A DNA stretch of 64,000 nt from Quatrionicoccus australiensis (lineage in GTDB: Bacteria > Pseudomonadota > Gammaproteobacteria > Burkholderiales > Rhodocyclaceae), in the NCBI RefSeq assembly GCF_020510425.1, contig NZ_JAHBAH010000001.1, forward strand, positions 992,001 to 1,056,000, in the 5' to 3' direction. The notes beneath the pieces were generated by a model. That model made no database searches and was not told where the DNA came from. It saw only the letters and a program-made list of their open reading frames with translations. Made by a program: the position numbers and the translations under genes. Shown piece by piece: positions 56,345-64,000 of this stretch (positions are counted from its first letter, which is position 1; each line of letters opens with the position of its first letter).

Positions 56345-56806
56345 TCACTCGCGCCCCCGGCTCGCCTGCGCCTCGATGAAGGTCTGGATGGCCCAGGCCA
56401 GTTCCTGTTTGAGCACGCCTTGCCAGGGCGGCATGTGGGTGACGCCGACGATGACCTTGCCGTAGCGCACCGACTTGGCGAACCAGGCGTCGTTGTCGCG
56501 CATGCAGGCGGCGTTCAGTTCGGCGTCGTCGATCCGCCGGCAGTAGCGGTTGATCTGGCGCAGATCGGGGGCCGGTGCCGCATTGGTCGCCGCATCGGCG
56601 CCGTGGCAACGGGCGCAGGCCTGGTTGTAGGCCGCCCGCCCGATACTGACGGCGGCCGGCTGGCCGCGGTAGGGATTGGCTTCGAGCCAGGTTTCGCCGA
56701 GCGGCGCCAGGCCGTCCGGCGCGACATCGGGGGCGACGGCGACTTCGTTGGCATGGACGGCGGCACTGAACAGTACCGCACAGAACAGGGAAAAAAGTTT
56801 GCGCAT
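56345..56806 (-). CDS. Periplasmic cytochrome c (PedF-like)
   Basis: A 153-residue monohaem cytochrome c: signal peptide 1-19 (VHA-NEVA), CARCH at 64-68 and likely axial Met125 in THMPPWQG. It shares the GLAPLGETWLEANPYRG segment and overall plan of PedF, and has two additional cysteines (89 and 101). Last gene of the Ca-type dehydrogenase operon, 5 nt after the pentapeptide gene, so it is presumably that enzyme's electron acceptor. Confidence 0.9.
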   Translation of the reverse strand: MRKLFSLFCAVLFSAAVHANEVAVAPDVAPDGLAPLGETWLEANPYRGQPAAVSIGRAAYNQACARCHGADAATNAAPAPDLRQINRYCRRIDDAELNAACMRDNDAWFAKSVRYGKVIVGVTHMPPWQGVLKQELAWAIQTFIEAQASRGRE

Positions 56807-56811
56807 GGGTC

Positions 56812-57381
56812 TCACCAGTCGGTCGGACAGGCGCGGCAGCCTGTGAAATCGGCATCCTGGAATACCGTGTAGCGGCGGTAGCTGCCGGAAAGGTCGGCCC
56901 CCTGGAAGTTGACCGTGTAGAACTTGCTTTCCTGCAGGTTGGTGTCGACCAGGCGGGCGCCGATGAACCAGGCGAAATTGGCCTTGGCCGCCTCGAGGTT
57001 GGCACCGCTCAGGTCGGCATTGGAGAAATCGGTCCGGAAAAGGCGGGCGAATTCGAGATCGGCACCGACCAGGCGGGCGCCGCGAAAGGTTGCGGTCGGC
57101 GCGCTGACCTTGTTGAGACGGGCCGCCGTCAGGTCGGCGCCGTCGAGATTGGCACCGGCCAGGTTGGCGCCGCGCAGATCGGCACGCGCCAGTTGCGCAC
57201 CGCGCAGGTCGGCCCCGGCCAGGTTCTTGCCAGCCAGGTTGGCGTGGCGCAGGTCGGCACCGGCACAACGGGCATGCGGCCAGATGCCGCAACCGTTAAT
57301 GACTGTCGGCATAAAGGGCTCGGCGGCCAAGCTAGCGGTCGACACGAAAAAAAGGGCAAAAATCAGGGAACGCAGTGTCAT
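56812..57381 (-). CDS. Secreted pentapeptide-repeat protein
   Basis: A 189-residue protein with signal peptide 1-19 (SLA-AEPF) and about 20 tandem A(D/N)LxG-type pentapeptides (residues about 40-165), forming a right-handed quadrilateral beta-helix. Cys residues flank the repeats (NGCGIWPHARC; GCRACPTDW). It sits between the Ca-type PQQ dehydrogenase and its cytochrome c, so it probably acts as a structural or assembly partner. Met at 57381 begins the signal peptide; Met at 57396 is possible. Confidence 0.82.
   Translation of the reverse strand: MTLRSLIFALFFVSTASLAAEPFMPTVINGCGIWPHARCAGADLRHANLAGKNLAGADLRGAQLARADLRGANLAGANLDGADLTAARLNKVSAPTATFRGARLVGADLEFARLFRTDFSNADLSGANLEAAKANFAWFIGARLVDTNLQESKFYTVNFQGADLSGSYRRYTVFQDADFTGCRACPTDW
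57337..57363 (+). repeat. Bipartite motif copy in the pentapeptide gene
   Basis: GGTCGAC, 12 nt, GCAAAAAT on the plus strand within the signal-peptide coding region of the minus-strand gene. Confidence 0.5.
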
Positions 57382-57505
57382 TGCAGAATCATCCATTGCC
57401 GGCCAGGCCCCCGACCCGACCGCCGACACCCCATGCCGGTGCCGGCGGCCATCGCCAACTGCCGCAGGGAGACGGCAGCTGCTTGGGCCGGAAGACTGCG
57501 CCGTG

Positions 57506-59374
57506 CTAGCGCTTGAGCGATTTAGGCAGCTTGAAGACCCACATCGATCCGCCCTGCGTCACCTGCTTGGTCAAGTCGGCCAGGTCGCCCCCCCAGAGCG
57601 GCACGGCGCCGCCGTAACCGGACTGGATGCCGATGAACTGCTCGCCGTCCATTTCCCAGGTAATCGGCACCGAAACCACGCCGGAGCCGGTCTGGAACTT
57701 CCACAGTTCCTTGCCGTTCTTGGCATCGAAGGCCTTGACGTAGCCGTCCGAGGTGCCGGTGAACACGAGGCCGCCGGCGGTGGTCATGGTGCCGGCCCAG
57801 AGCGGGAATTTCTCCTTGTGCTCCCAGGCGATCTTGCCGGTCTTCGGGTCCAGCGCGCGCAGCGTGCCGACGTGGTCGTCGAACAGCTTCTTGATGCGGA
57901 AACCCTGGCCAAGGTAGGCCGAACCGGCCTTGTAGGTCAGCTTTTCAGTCCAGTAGTCCATCGCCCAGTGGTTGGCGGGAATGTAGAACAGCTCGGTCTG
58001 CGGGCTGTAGCTCATCGGCATCCAGTTGGTACCGCCCAGGAAAGGCGGCGAGACGAACACCGAGTCGCCCTTTTCTGAGCCTTCCTTCGGCAGCGGCGGC
58101 CGGTTGCCCTTCTCGATCGGCCGGCCGGTCTTGAGATCGAAACCGGAAGCCCAGGTAATGCCTTCGACGAAGGGCCAGGCACCGATCAGCGCCGTCGGCT
58201 TGTTCGGGTAGCCGGCACCGCTGGTCAGTTTCTCGCGGTCGGTGACGAAGAAGAAGCCGTTGCGGTCGGCGTGCGCCGAGGCCTTGACCGGCTTGCCGGT
58301 CTTCGGATCCTTGTATTCGAAGAGGACGACCGAGTTGTTGCCGGAGAAGTCCCAGGCATCGTTCGGGGTATGCTGGAAGAAGCCCTTCAACTCGCCGGTA
58401 CTGGCATCGACATAGGCCTGGCCGGAGGTGAACAGGCTGTCCCAGTTACGCGGATCGTCGCCTTCCTTGGTGCGGTGCCAGGTGTTCCACGGGGCCGGGT
58501 TGCCGGCGCCGATCACCACCATGTTCTTTTCGACGTCGTAGCTGGCCGTCTGCCAGGGCGCGCCGCCGCCGTGATTCCAGGCGTCGACGAGCTTGCCCTC
58601 CTTGTCGCGCGGCCAGGACGGCGCGTCCTTGTCGCCGGTCGGAGTCGATTCCTTGCCGTTCAGGCGGCCCATGTGGCCTTCGACCATCGGTCGCGCCCAG
58701 ACTTCCTCGCCGGTATCCGGATCGCGTGCGAACAGCCAGCCGACGACGCCGAATTCGTCGCCTGACGAACCGTGCACCAGCAGCACCTTGCCGCTCTTTT
58801 CGTCCTTGACCACGAAGGGCGCGCCGGTCATCGTGTAGCCGACCTTGTGGTCGCCGAACTTCTTGCGCCAGGCGACCTTGCCGGTGTCCTTGTCGAGCGC
58901 GACGATGGCCGCGTCGAGCGTGCCGAAGTAGATCTTGTTGCCGTAGATGGCGGCGCCGCGGTTGACCACGTCGCAGCACGGACGGATGTCGTCGGGCAGG
59001 CGGGCTTCATATTCCCAGAGGCGTTTGCCGCTGCGCGCATCGATCGCGAAAATGCGCGAATACGATGCGGTGACGTAGATCACGCCGTCATGCACCAGCG
59101 CCTGCGCTTCCTGGCCACGCTGCTTTTCGCCGCCGAAGGAGAAACTCCAGGCCGGCACCAGGTGCTCGACGTTCTTGGTATTGACCTTGCTCAGCGGGCT
59201 GAAGCGCTGCGCCTTGAGGCCGAGGCCGTAGGACAGCACGTCGCCGGTCGTCTTGTCGTCATTGAGGATGTCTTCCCAGCTCACCGTCTTGCCGGCCTGG
59301 GCCGGGGCGCAGAAGCAGGCGGCGAGCAGTGCGGCGAGCAGGGTCGGGCGGGGGTTGAAGCGGTTCGGTTTCAT
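57506..59374 (-). CDS. PQQ alcohol dehydrogenase, calcium type
   Basis: A 622-residue periplasmic quinoprotein ethanol-dehydrogenase-type enzyme: signal peptide 1-30 (AQA-GKTV), vicinal disulfide in RPCCDVVNRG, and C-terminal [13 protein letters not shown]. The active site reads AWDFSGNN: catalytic Asp342 is followed at +2 by Ser344, not Asp, the pattern of Ca-dependent ExaA/PedE enzymes. AAAGGA precedes the Met at 59374. Operon with the pentapeptide protein and cytochrome c. Divergent from the second kinase/regulator pair. Confidence 0.93.
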   Translation of the reverse strand: MKPNRFNPRPTLLAALLAACFCAPAQAGKTVSWEDILNDDKTTGDVLSYGLGLKAQRFSPLSKVNTKNVEHLVPAWSFSFGGEKQRGQEAQALVHDGVIYVTASYSRIFAIDARSGKRLWEYEARLPDDIRPCCDVVNRGAAIYGNKIYFGTLDAAIVALDKDTGKVAWRKKFGDHKVGYTMTGAPFVVKDEKSGKVLLVHGSSGDEFGVVGWLFARDPDTGEEVWARPMVEGHMGRLNGKESTPTGDKDAPSWPRDKEGKLVDAWNHGGGAPWQTASYDVEKNMVVIGAGNPAPWNTWHRTKEGDDPRNWDSLFTSGQAYVDASTGELKGFFQHTPNDAWDFSGNNSVVLFEYKDPKTGKPVKASAHADRNGFFFVTDREKLTSGAGYPNKPTALIGAWPFVEGITWASGFDLKTGRPIEKGNRPPLPKEGSEKGDSVFVSPPFLGGTNWMPMSYSPQTELFYIPANHWAMDYWTEKLTYKAGSAYLGQGFRIKKLFDDHVGTLRALDPKTGKIAWEHKEKFPLWAGTMTTAGGLVFTGTSDGYVKAFDAKNGKELWKFQTGSGVVSVPITWEMDGEQFIGIQSGYGGAVPLWGGDLADLTKQVTQGGSMWVFKLPKSLKR

Positions 59375-59500
59375 GTTTTCCTTTGTCTCCTGGATGATTT
59401 TCTTGCGTCCCCGTCGGTCGGGCCGGCCTGGCTTGGGCAGCAGGCGAGCCGAGTATTCATCCGGCGTGGGCCGCCCGTCTCGGGAGAAGCTCACCGGCAA

Positions 59501-59519
59501 ACCGGGAAATCTTCCCGGT
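59501..59519. promoter_or_regulatory. Candidate operator palindrome
   Basis: A perfect inverted repeat, arms ACCGGGAA/TTCCCGGT with a 3-bp centre, lies midway in the 206-bp divergent gap between the Ca-type dehydrogenase and the kinase gene. It is a good candidate site for the adjacent LuxR-type regulator. Confidence 0.5.
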
Positions 59520-59580
59520 CATCCGGGCCGCCGGTATGAAACCTGCTGTAGGACAGGCAACCTCATTCCGGAGTCTGGCA

Positions 59581-60864
59581 ATGGATCTGCGCAAACGCCT
59601 GCTGCATACACTCGGTGCCCTGCTCGGCGGCCTGCTGGTGGTTGCGCTGGCGATCAACCTGTATTCGCTGCGCAGCGACATCAACACCGAAACCGCGGCC
59701 TCGGCCCGCCTCGCCCGTCTGCTCGGCGCCGTCGCCGCGCTCGACCCGGCACTGCCCGCCGCCGCGGCCGAAGCGCAGTTGCATGCCCTTGCCGCCGATG
59801 CCGCCTTGCGTCACCTCAATATCGCCTTCGACGCGGCCGCCCTGCCCGCCCCCGAGCGCGGCGGCCTGGCCGGGCTGCTTGCGCCGACGGCACCGGCCGC
59901 AGTCGAGCGCATCGTGCTCGGCACGCGCACGCTGCATATCGCGCCCAACCCGGCCTCGGAAATCGACGAGCGCCTGGGTGACAGTGTTCGACTATTGATC
60001 ACCCTGCTGCTCTTTTCTGGAGCAACCCTGCTGCTGGCGTGGTGGTCGGCACACCGGGCGCTGAGTCCGGTACGCGAACTGGAGGCCGGGCTGGAACGCC
60101 TGGCCGGCGGCGATGCCGATCCCGCCCTGCCCGCCTTCCGGCTCCACGAATTCCGCCGCGTCGCCGGTGCCATCGAGGCGCTGGCTGCTGCGCTCAAGAC
60201 ATCGCGCGCCGCCCGGCGCGACCTGGCGCACCAGTTGATTCGCGTCCAGGAAGAGGAGCGCCGGACTTTGGCAAGGGAATTGCATGACGAGATGGGGCAG
60301 ACGCTGACCGCCTTGAACGTGACTGCGGCGCATCTTGAACGCCATGCCGGGCAACTCTCACCACTCGAGGTTGCCGCCTGTGCCGGCGAGTTGCGCCGCG
60401 ACCTGCGTCAGGGTGGCAGCCAGTTGCGCCAGATGCTCAAGTCGCTGCGCCCGCACGGGCTGGATGCCGGTGGTCTGGGTGGCGCCTTGCGCGAACTGGT
60501 GGACGGCTGGCAGGCACGCAGCACCGGCATCGTTTTTCACCTGGATCTGCCGGGCGAGCTGCCGGCGCTTTCCGACGAGGCGGCGCTGGCGCTCTACCGG
60601 GTGGTACAGGAGGCGCTGACCAACGTCGTCCGACACAGCGGCGCGCGCTTCTGTGCAGTCGGGCTGCTGGCGGTCGACGGCGAAATCCGGGCCGAAATCG
60701 TCGATGACGGTTGCGGCCTGCCGGACACCGCCCATGCCGGCCGCGGCGGCCTGCTCGGCATGACCGAACGGCTCGAGATGGTGGGCGGACGTTGCCACGC
60801 GAGCAATGAAAAAACCGGCGGATTGCGCCTCTGCGCAGTCCTGCCGCGGGCAGTACCGGGGTAG
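59581..60864 (+). CDS. Sensor histidine kinase (HisKA_3 type), second pair
   Basis: A 427-residue membrane kinase: TM1 about 9-29, small periplasmic domain about 30-135, TM2 about 138-158, HAMP, HisKA_3 box LARELHDEMGQTLTALN, and HATPase (EALTNVVRHSGA, DDGCGLPD). The Met at 59581 is preceded by GGAG at 7 nt. It pairs with the response regulator 28 nt downstream and lies opposite the Ca-type PQQ dehydrogenase, whose expression it likely controls. Confidence 0.9.
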   Translation: MDLRKRLLHTLGALLGGLLVVALAINLYSLRSDINTETAASARLARLLGAVAALDPALPAAAAEAQLHALAADAALRHLNIAFDAAALPAPERGGLAGLLAPTAPAAVERIVLGTRTLHIAPNPASEIDERLGDSVRLLITLLLFSGATLLLAWWSAHRALSPVRELEAGLERLAGGDADPALPAFRLHEFRRVAGAIEALAAALKTSRAARRDLAHQLIRVQEEERRTLARELHDEMGQTLTALNVTAAHLERHAGQLSPLEVAACAGELRRDLRQGGSQLRQMLKSLRPHGLDAGGLGGALRELVDGWQARSTGIVFHLDLPGELPALSDEAALALYRVVQEALTNVVRHSGARFCAVGLLAVDGEIRAEIVDDGCGLPDTAHAGRGGLLGMTERLEMVGGRCHASNEKTGGLRLCAVLPRAVPG

Positions 60865-60892
60865 GACACAGTAGAACAACAAGGAGACGAAC

Positions 60893-61540
60893 ATGATACG
60901 CATCGCCCTGATCGACGACCACGCCGTGGTCCGCACCGGCTATCGCCGGCTGCTCGACGCCGAACCCGGCCTGCAGGTGGTCGGCGAGGCCGCCAGCGCC
61001 GACGAGGCGAACGCGCTGGCGCTGCGCTGCCGGCCCGATGTCGCGCTGGTCGACCTGAGCCTGAAAGGCAGCAGCGGCATCGAGGCGATCCGCGGCATGC
61101 TGGCCCGCCTGCCGGCCTTGCGCATTCTCGTGCTGTCCATGCACGACAGCGCCGGGCACGTCACGCAGGCGCTGAAAAGCGGCGCGCACGGCTATCTGAC
61201 CAAGTATTGCGAGCCGGAGGACGTGATCGCCGGCATCCGCCGCGTCGCCAGCGGTAAACGTGTTTTTTCGCCCGAAATTGCCGAGATCCTGGCGCGCGAG
61301 GCGATCGACGGCGACGCCCCGCTCAAGCAGCTGACGCCGCGCGAATTCGAGGTCCTGCGCTTGCTCGCGCACGGCGAGCCGGCCAGCGTGATCGCCAGTT
61401 CCATGCACCTGAGCCAGAAGACGGTGCTCAACTATCTTTCGCTGATCCGTCAGAAGCTCGATACCGACAGCGATTTCAAGCTGCTCCACCTGGCCGCACG
61501 ACACGGCCTGGTCGATATTCGCCAGGGCATCGGCGCCTGA
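60893..61540 (+). CDS. LuxR-family response regulator, second pair
   Basis: A 215-residue regulator: receiver domain with Asp8, Asp9 and phospho-acceptor Asp54 (ALVDLSLKG), and a LuxR HTH at about 148-205 (LTPREFEVLRLLAHGEPASV, SQKTVLNYLSLIRQKL). AAGGAGA precedes the ATG. Paralogous in layout and identical in length to the regulator at 45465-46112. Confidence 0.92.
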   Translation: MIRIALIDDHAVVRTGYRRLLDAEPGLQVVGEAASADEANALALRCRPDVALVDLSLKGSSGIEAIRGMLARLPALRILVLSMHDSAGHVTQALKSGAHGYLTKYCEPEDVIAGIRRVASGKRVFSPEIAEILAREAIDGDAPLKQLTPREFEVLRLLAHGEPASVIASSMHLSQKTVLNYLSLIRQKLDTDSDFKLLHLAARHGLVDIRQGIGA

Positions 61541-61572
61541 AACACCCAAACCAACGTTACGGAGACCTAGCA

Positions 61573-62424
61573 ATGCACAAGAAACCCACCCTCGGCCTGG
61601 CCGGCATCGTCCTGCTCGCGACCAGCTCGCTGGCCACGGCCGGCGAACACGCGACGCCGCGCGAGGCCCGCGCCCTCTTCGACCAGGCGGTCAAACACCT
61701 GCAGGCGAACGGCCCGGACAAGGCCTGGCCGGCCTTCAACGAGCGCAAGGGAGCGTTCGTGCGCAAGGACCTCTATGTCTATGTGATCGACCGCCAGGGC
61801 ACCTATGTTGCCAACGGCGCCGCCCCGGACAGCCTGATCGGCCTCAAGGTGCTCGATACGGTCGACGCCGCCGGCAGCCCGATTTTCCGCCAGATGATCG
61901 CCGTCACCGACAAGCAGCCGGAGGCGCGCATCCGCTACGTCTGGCTCAACCGCAAGAGCAACCATGTCGAACCCAAGGTCGCCTGGCTGCATCGCGAAGG
62001 CGACTACATCCTCGGCGTCGGCTACTACGCGCCACGGTCAACCGCCGACGATGCCCGCAAACTGCTCGACGCGGCGAGCGCCGAGGTGCGCAAGTCAGGC
62101 ATTCGCAGCGCCGCCGGCAAGTTCAACGACACGCGCGGCAGCTTCGTGCGCGACGACCTTTACGTCTTTGCCGTCAACCTGGAAAGCGGCAAGTTCGAGG
62201 CGCACGGCATGAACCCGAAATGGGTCGGCACCGATGCCAGCGACCTTCACGATGTCGAAGGACATCCGCTGATCCGCGAGATGATCGAACTGGCCCGGAG
62301 CAAGGGCGAAGGCACGGTCGATTACGTCTGGCGCAACCCGGTGACCAATGCGGTCGAGAAAAAACGCACTTTCATCCGGCGCGAAAACGGCAGCCTGATC
62401 GGCGTCGGCTTCTACAGCGAATAA
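61573..62424 (+). CDS. Periplasmic tandem Cache-domain protein
   Basis: A 283-residue secreted protein: signal peptide 1-23 (ATA-GEHA) and two similar single-Cache domains (about 30-155 and 160-283). Each begins with a helix, has an NxxxGAFVRKDLYVYVID / NDTRGSFVRDDLYVFAVN strand pair, and ends ILGVGYYA or LIGVGFYS. There is no transmembrane or signalling domain, so it is a soluble ligand-binding protein. It follows the second kinase/regulator pair by 32 nt and may present a ligand to that kinase. Confidence 0.85.
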   Translation: MHKKPTLGLAGIVLLATSSLATAGEHATPREARALFDQAVKHLQANGPDKAWPAFNERKGAFVRKDLYVYVIDRQGTYVANGAAPDSLIGLKVLDTVDAAGSPIFRQMIAVTDKQPEARIRYVWLNRKSNHVEPKVAWLHREGDYILGVGYYAPRSTADDARKLLDAASAEVRKSGIRSAAGKFNDTRGSFVRDDLYVFAVNLESGKFEAHGMNPKWVGTDASDLHDVEGHPLIREMIELARSKGEGTVDYVWRNPVTNAVEKKRTFIRRENGSLIGVGFYSE

Positions 62425-62431
62425 TTCGGGC

Positions 62432-62462
62432 AAAAAAACGCCCGCTCCATAAGAAGCGGGCG
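62432..62462 (-). terminator. Terminator of the chemoreceptor gene
   Basis: Arms CGCCCGCT/AGCGGGCG with an 8-nt loop and a 7-T run on the minus strand. It sits between the convergent Cache and chemoreceptor genes and may serve both. Confidence 0.85.
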
Positions 62463-62507
62463 CTATCAGAGAACATCCGGCCCCCCGACCGGGTGTTCGG
62501 CACGCGC

Positions 62508-64000
62508 TCAGACCCGGTACTGGGCCACGACCCGATGCATTTCCTCGGCCAGACCAGCCAGTTCGCCGGCCGTGTCGGAGGTCGCACTCGATGCCGAGCT
62601 GTTTTCTTCCGACATCTGGGCGATATGTTCGACCTGCTGCGCGATGCTGGTGCTCGCCATGCTCTGTTCGCGAATCGCGCTGCTGATGTCGCCAACCATG
62701 TCGACCGCCTGACGCGAACTGCTGCCGATTGCCTGGATCGCCACATTGGCCTGTTCGGCACTGCTCACCCCGGCTTCGACCTTGTCCACCACCTGGCGGA
62801 TACCCTGCACGGCCGACTGGGCACTGGTCTGCATCTCGGCAATGGTCTTGCCGATTTCCTGGGTCGATTGCGTCGTCCGCTCGGCCAGCTTGCGCACTTC
62901 GTCGGCAACCACCGCGAAACCGCGCCCCTGCTCGCCGGCCCGCGCCGCTTCGATCGCGGCATTGAGCGCCAGCAGGTTGGTCTGATCGGCCACTTCCTTG
63001 ATCACCGCCACGACATGGCTGATCCGCTCGCTCTGCTGTTCAAGGCAGGAAATCTGGTCGGCGGCGCTACGTACGGTTTCGGCAATGCCGTTGATGCCGC
63101 TGACGGTCTGGCCAATGATGCTTTCGCCACGCTGCGCCTGCTCGCCGGAGGACAGCGACAGCTCGTTGGCTTCGCGGGCGCGGTCGGCAACGTGGTTGAT
63201 GCTGACCGTCATTTCCTCGACCGTCGCCGCCATGCTGGAAGCCGCTTCGCTCTGTTGCGAGGAGGCAATCGACATCTGGGTCGACGAAGTCGCGACACGG
63301 TTGGCCGCCGAATTCACCGCCGTCGTGTGACGGGAAATTTCCTTAAGGCTCCCCTGCAGACGATCGAGCAGGCGATTGAAGGCACCGGCCGCCTTGGCTA
63401 CCTCGTCTTCGCCCTTGACCGGCAGACGGCCGGTGAAATCGAGCGAGCTTTCGATACGCGAGAAGATTTCGACCATGCCGCCCAGCGATGACGTGACATG
63501 GCTGTAAAGCAGGAAGCCCATCGTCCCGGTCAGCGCCATGGCGAGCAGGATGACCAGCGTTGAAACGGTCTTGCCGCTCGAGTAGGCCTCTTCCGCCTTT
63601 TGCACTTCCTGCTCGGCCAGCGACTCGTTGTACTTGGCATGCGCCTCGATGTTCTCGCTGATCTTCTTGGAGATTTCACCGGCCGGGCCCATGCCGGCCT
63701 TGGCCTTGTCGGGTTGCCCCGCCTTGGTCGCCGACAAGGCAACGTCAAGCAGAGGGATGTAATCCTTGACCAGGCTGCGGGTCGTCTCCAGGTACTGCTT
63801 GTCCTTGTCATCGCTGATCAGCTTTTCATAAGCGAGAATATGCTGATCGATTTCCTGCTTGGCAGATTCGATCCGCTTTTCGTAAGCCGGTCGCTGTTCC
63901 TCATTGCTGACCAGGAAGCCAAGCACGGCAACCCGCAAGCGCAGGAAGCTGCTGTCCATGTTGGCAACCTTGCGAATACTCGGAATCGAATTTTCGTTGG
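62508..64000 (-). CDS. Methyl-accepting chemotaxis protein (partial)
   Basis: The frame stays open to the window edge, so the N-terminus (first membrane helix) is missing. Visible are most of a periplasmic four-helix-bundle sensor domain ([20 protein letters not shown]), TM2 ([19 protein letters not shown]), HAMP, and a full cytoplasmic signalling hairpin with the tip [41 protein letters not shown] (shown in register as one conserved block beginning [20 protein letters not shown]). It ends without a CheR-tethering pentapeptide. Confidence 0.93.
   Translation of the reverse strand, partial: NENSIPSIRKVANMDSSFLRLRVAVLGFLVSNEEQRPAYEKRIESAKQEIDQHILAYEKLISDDKDKQYLETTRSLVKDYIPLLDVALSATKAGQPDKAKAGMGPAGEISKKISENIEAHAKYNESLAEQEVQKAEEAYSSGKTVSTLVILLAMALTGTMGFLLYSHVTSSLGGMVEIFSRIESSLDFTGRLPVKGEDEVAKAAGAFNRLLDRLQGSLKEISRHTTAVNSAANRVATSSTQMSIASSQQSEAASSMAATVEEMTVSINHVADRAREANELSLSSGEQAQRGESIIGQTVSGINGIAETVRSAADQISCLEQQSERISHVVAVIKEVADQTNLLALNAAIEAARAGEQGRGFAVVADEVRKLAERTTQSTQEIGKTIAEMQTSAQSAVQGIRQVVDKVEAGVSSAEQANVAIQAIGSSSRQAVDMVGDISSAIREQSMASTSIAQQVEHIAQMSEENSSASSATSDTAGELAGLAEEMHRVVAQYRV

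Noticed and set aside
59375..59580. Sigma-54 promoter for the Ca-type dehydrogenase
   Set aside because: The best candidates in this gap have the wrong spacing (9 nt) or lack the -24 consensus, unlike the strong matches at pedF and the lanthanide-type gene.

Overview
The window looks like chromosomal DNA of a high-GC betaproteobacterium, most likely a Rhodocyclales member of the Dechloromonas/Azonexus/Azoarcus kind. This is inferred from gene content: a meta-cleavage cluster, an acetone carboxylase operon, PedF/quinoprotein systems, AcoR-type sigma-54 activators and strong G/C third-codon bias. I see no rRNA, tRNA, CRISPR array or intact insertion sequence.

Layout. 1-1.1 kb: a lower-GC lipoprotein gene. 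1.3-14.4 kb: an 11-gene minus-strand operon for 3-(hydroxyphenyl)propanoid-type catabolism (extradiol dioxygenase MhpB, two-component flavin hydroxylase, MhpC/D/E/F, a branched-chain-type ABC importer with a fused LivH-LivM-LivG protein, and a hemerythrin), with a divergent IclR regulator and a palindromic operator between them. 14.4-17.3 kb: ComB-like protein, rhodanese, a hypothetical protein, beta-carbonic anhydrase. 17.5-25.4 kb: one 2643-residue RTX protein built from 1149-bp DNA tandem repeats. 25.6-33.2 kb: first quinoprotein locus (PedF cytochrome c, MxaJ/XoxJ-like binding protein, YVTN propeller, cytochrome b561, AcoR-like activator, DUF302 protein, PqqU-like receptor). 33.4-35.1 kb: small periplasmic/redox genes. 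35.1-44.3 kb: acetone carboxylase acxABC with a fused acetoacetate CoA-transferase and the divergent activator acxR. 44.5-62.4 kb: second quinoprotein locus, with a 7-gene translationally coupled operon (SoxYZ-like carrier, zinc metallohydrolase, TonB, TonB-dependent receptor, histidine kinase, response regulator, peptidase-like protein), a lanthanide-type PQQ alcohol dehydrogenase, a hipBA module, a calcium-type PQQ dehydrogenase with pentapeptide protein and cytochrome c, and a second kinase/regulator pair followed by a periplasmic Cache protein. A chemoreceptor runs off the right end.

How it fits together. PQQ alcohol dehydrogenases oxidise alcohols in the periplasm and pass electrons to PedF-type cytochromes. 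Ketones such as acetone could then enter the acetone carboxylase route, giving acetoacetate and acetoacetyl-CoA. Two good sigma-54 promoters (pedF and the lanthanide-type dehydrogenase) and an AcoR-like activator tie the two quinoprotein loci together. The acx operon has its own sigma-54 promoter and a 27-bp palindromic activator site.

Most unusual: (i) the coupled quinoprotein-relay/TonB/two-component operon beside a Ca/Ln dehydrogenase pair; (ii) a bipartite interspersed motif, GGTCGAC-N12-GCAAAAAC, present in about ten copies, one of which forms part of short direct repeats that bracket hipBA, while similar direct repeats carrying only its GGTCGAC half bracket the RTX gene; (iii) a proline-iminopeptidase-like protein without its catalytic serine.
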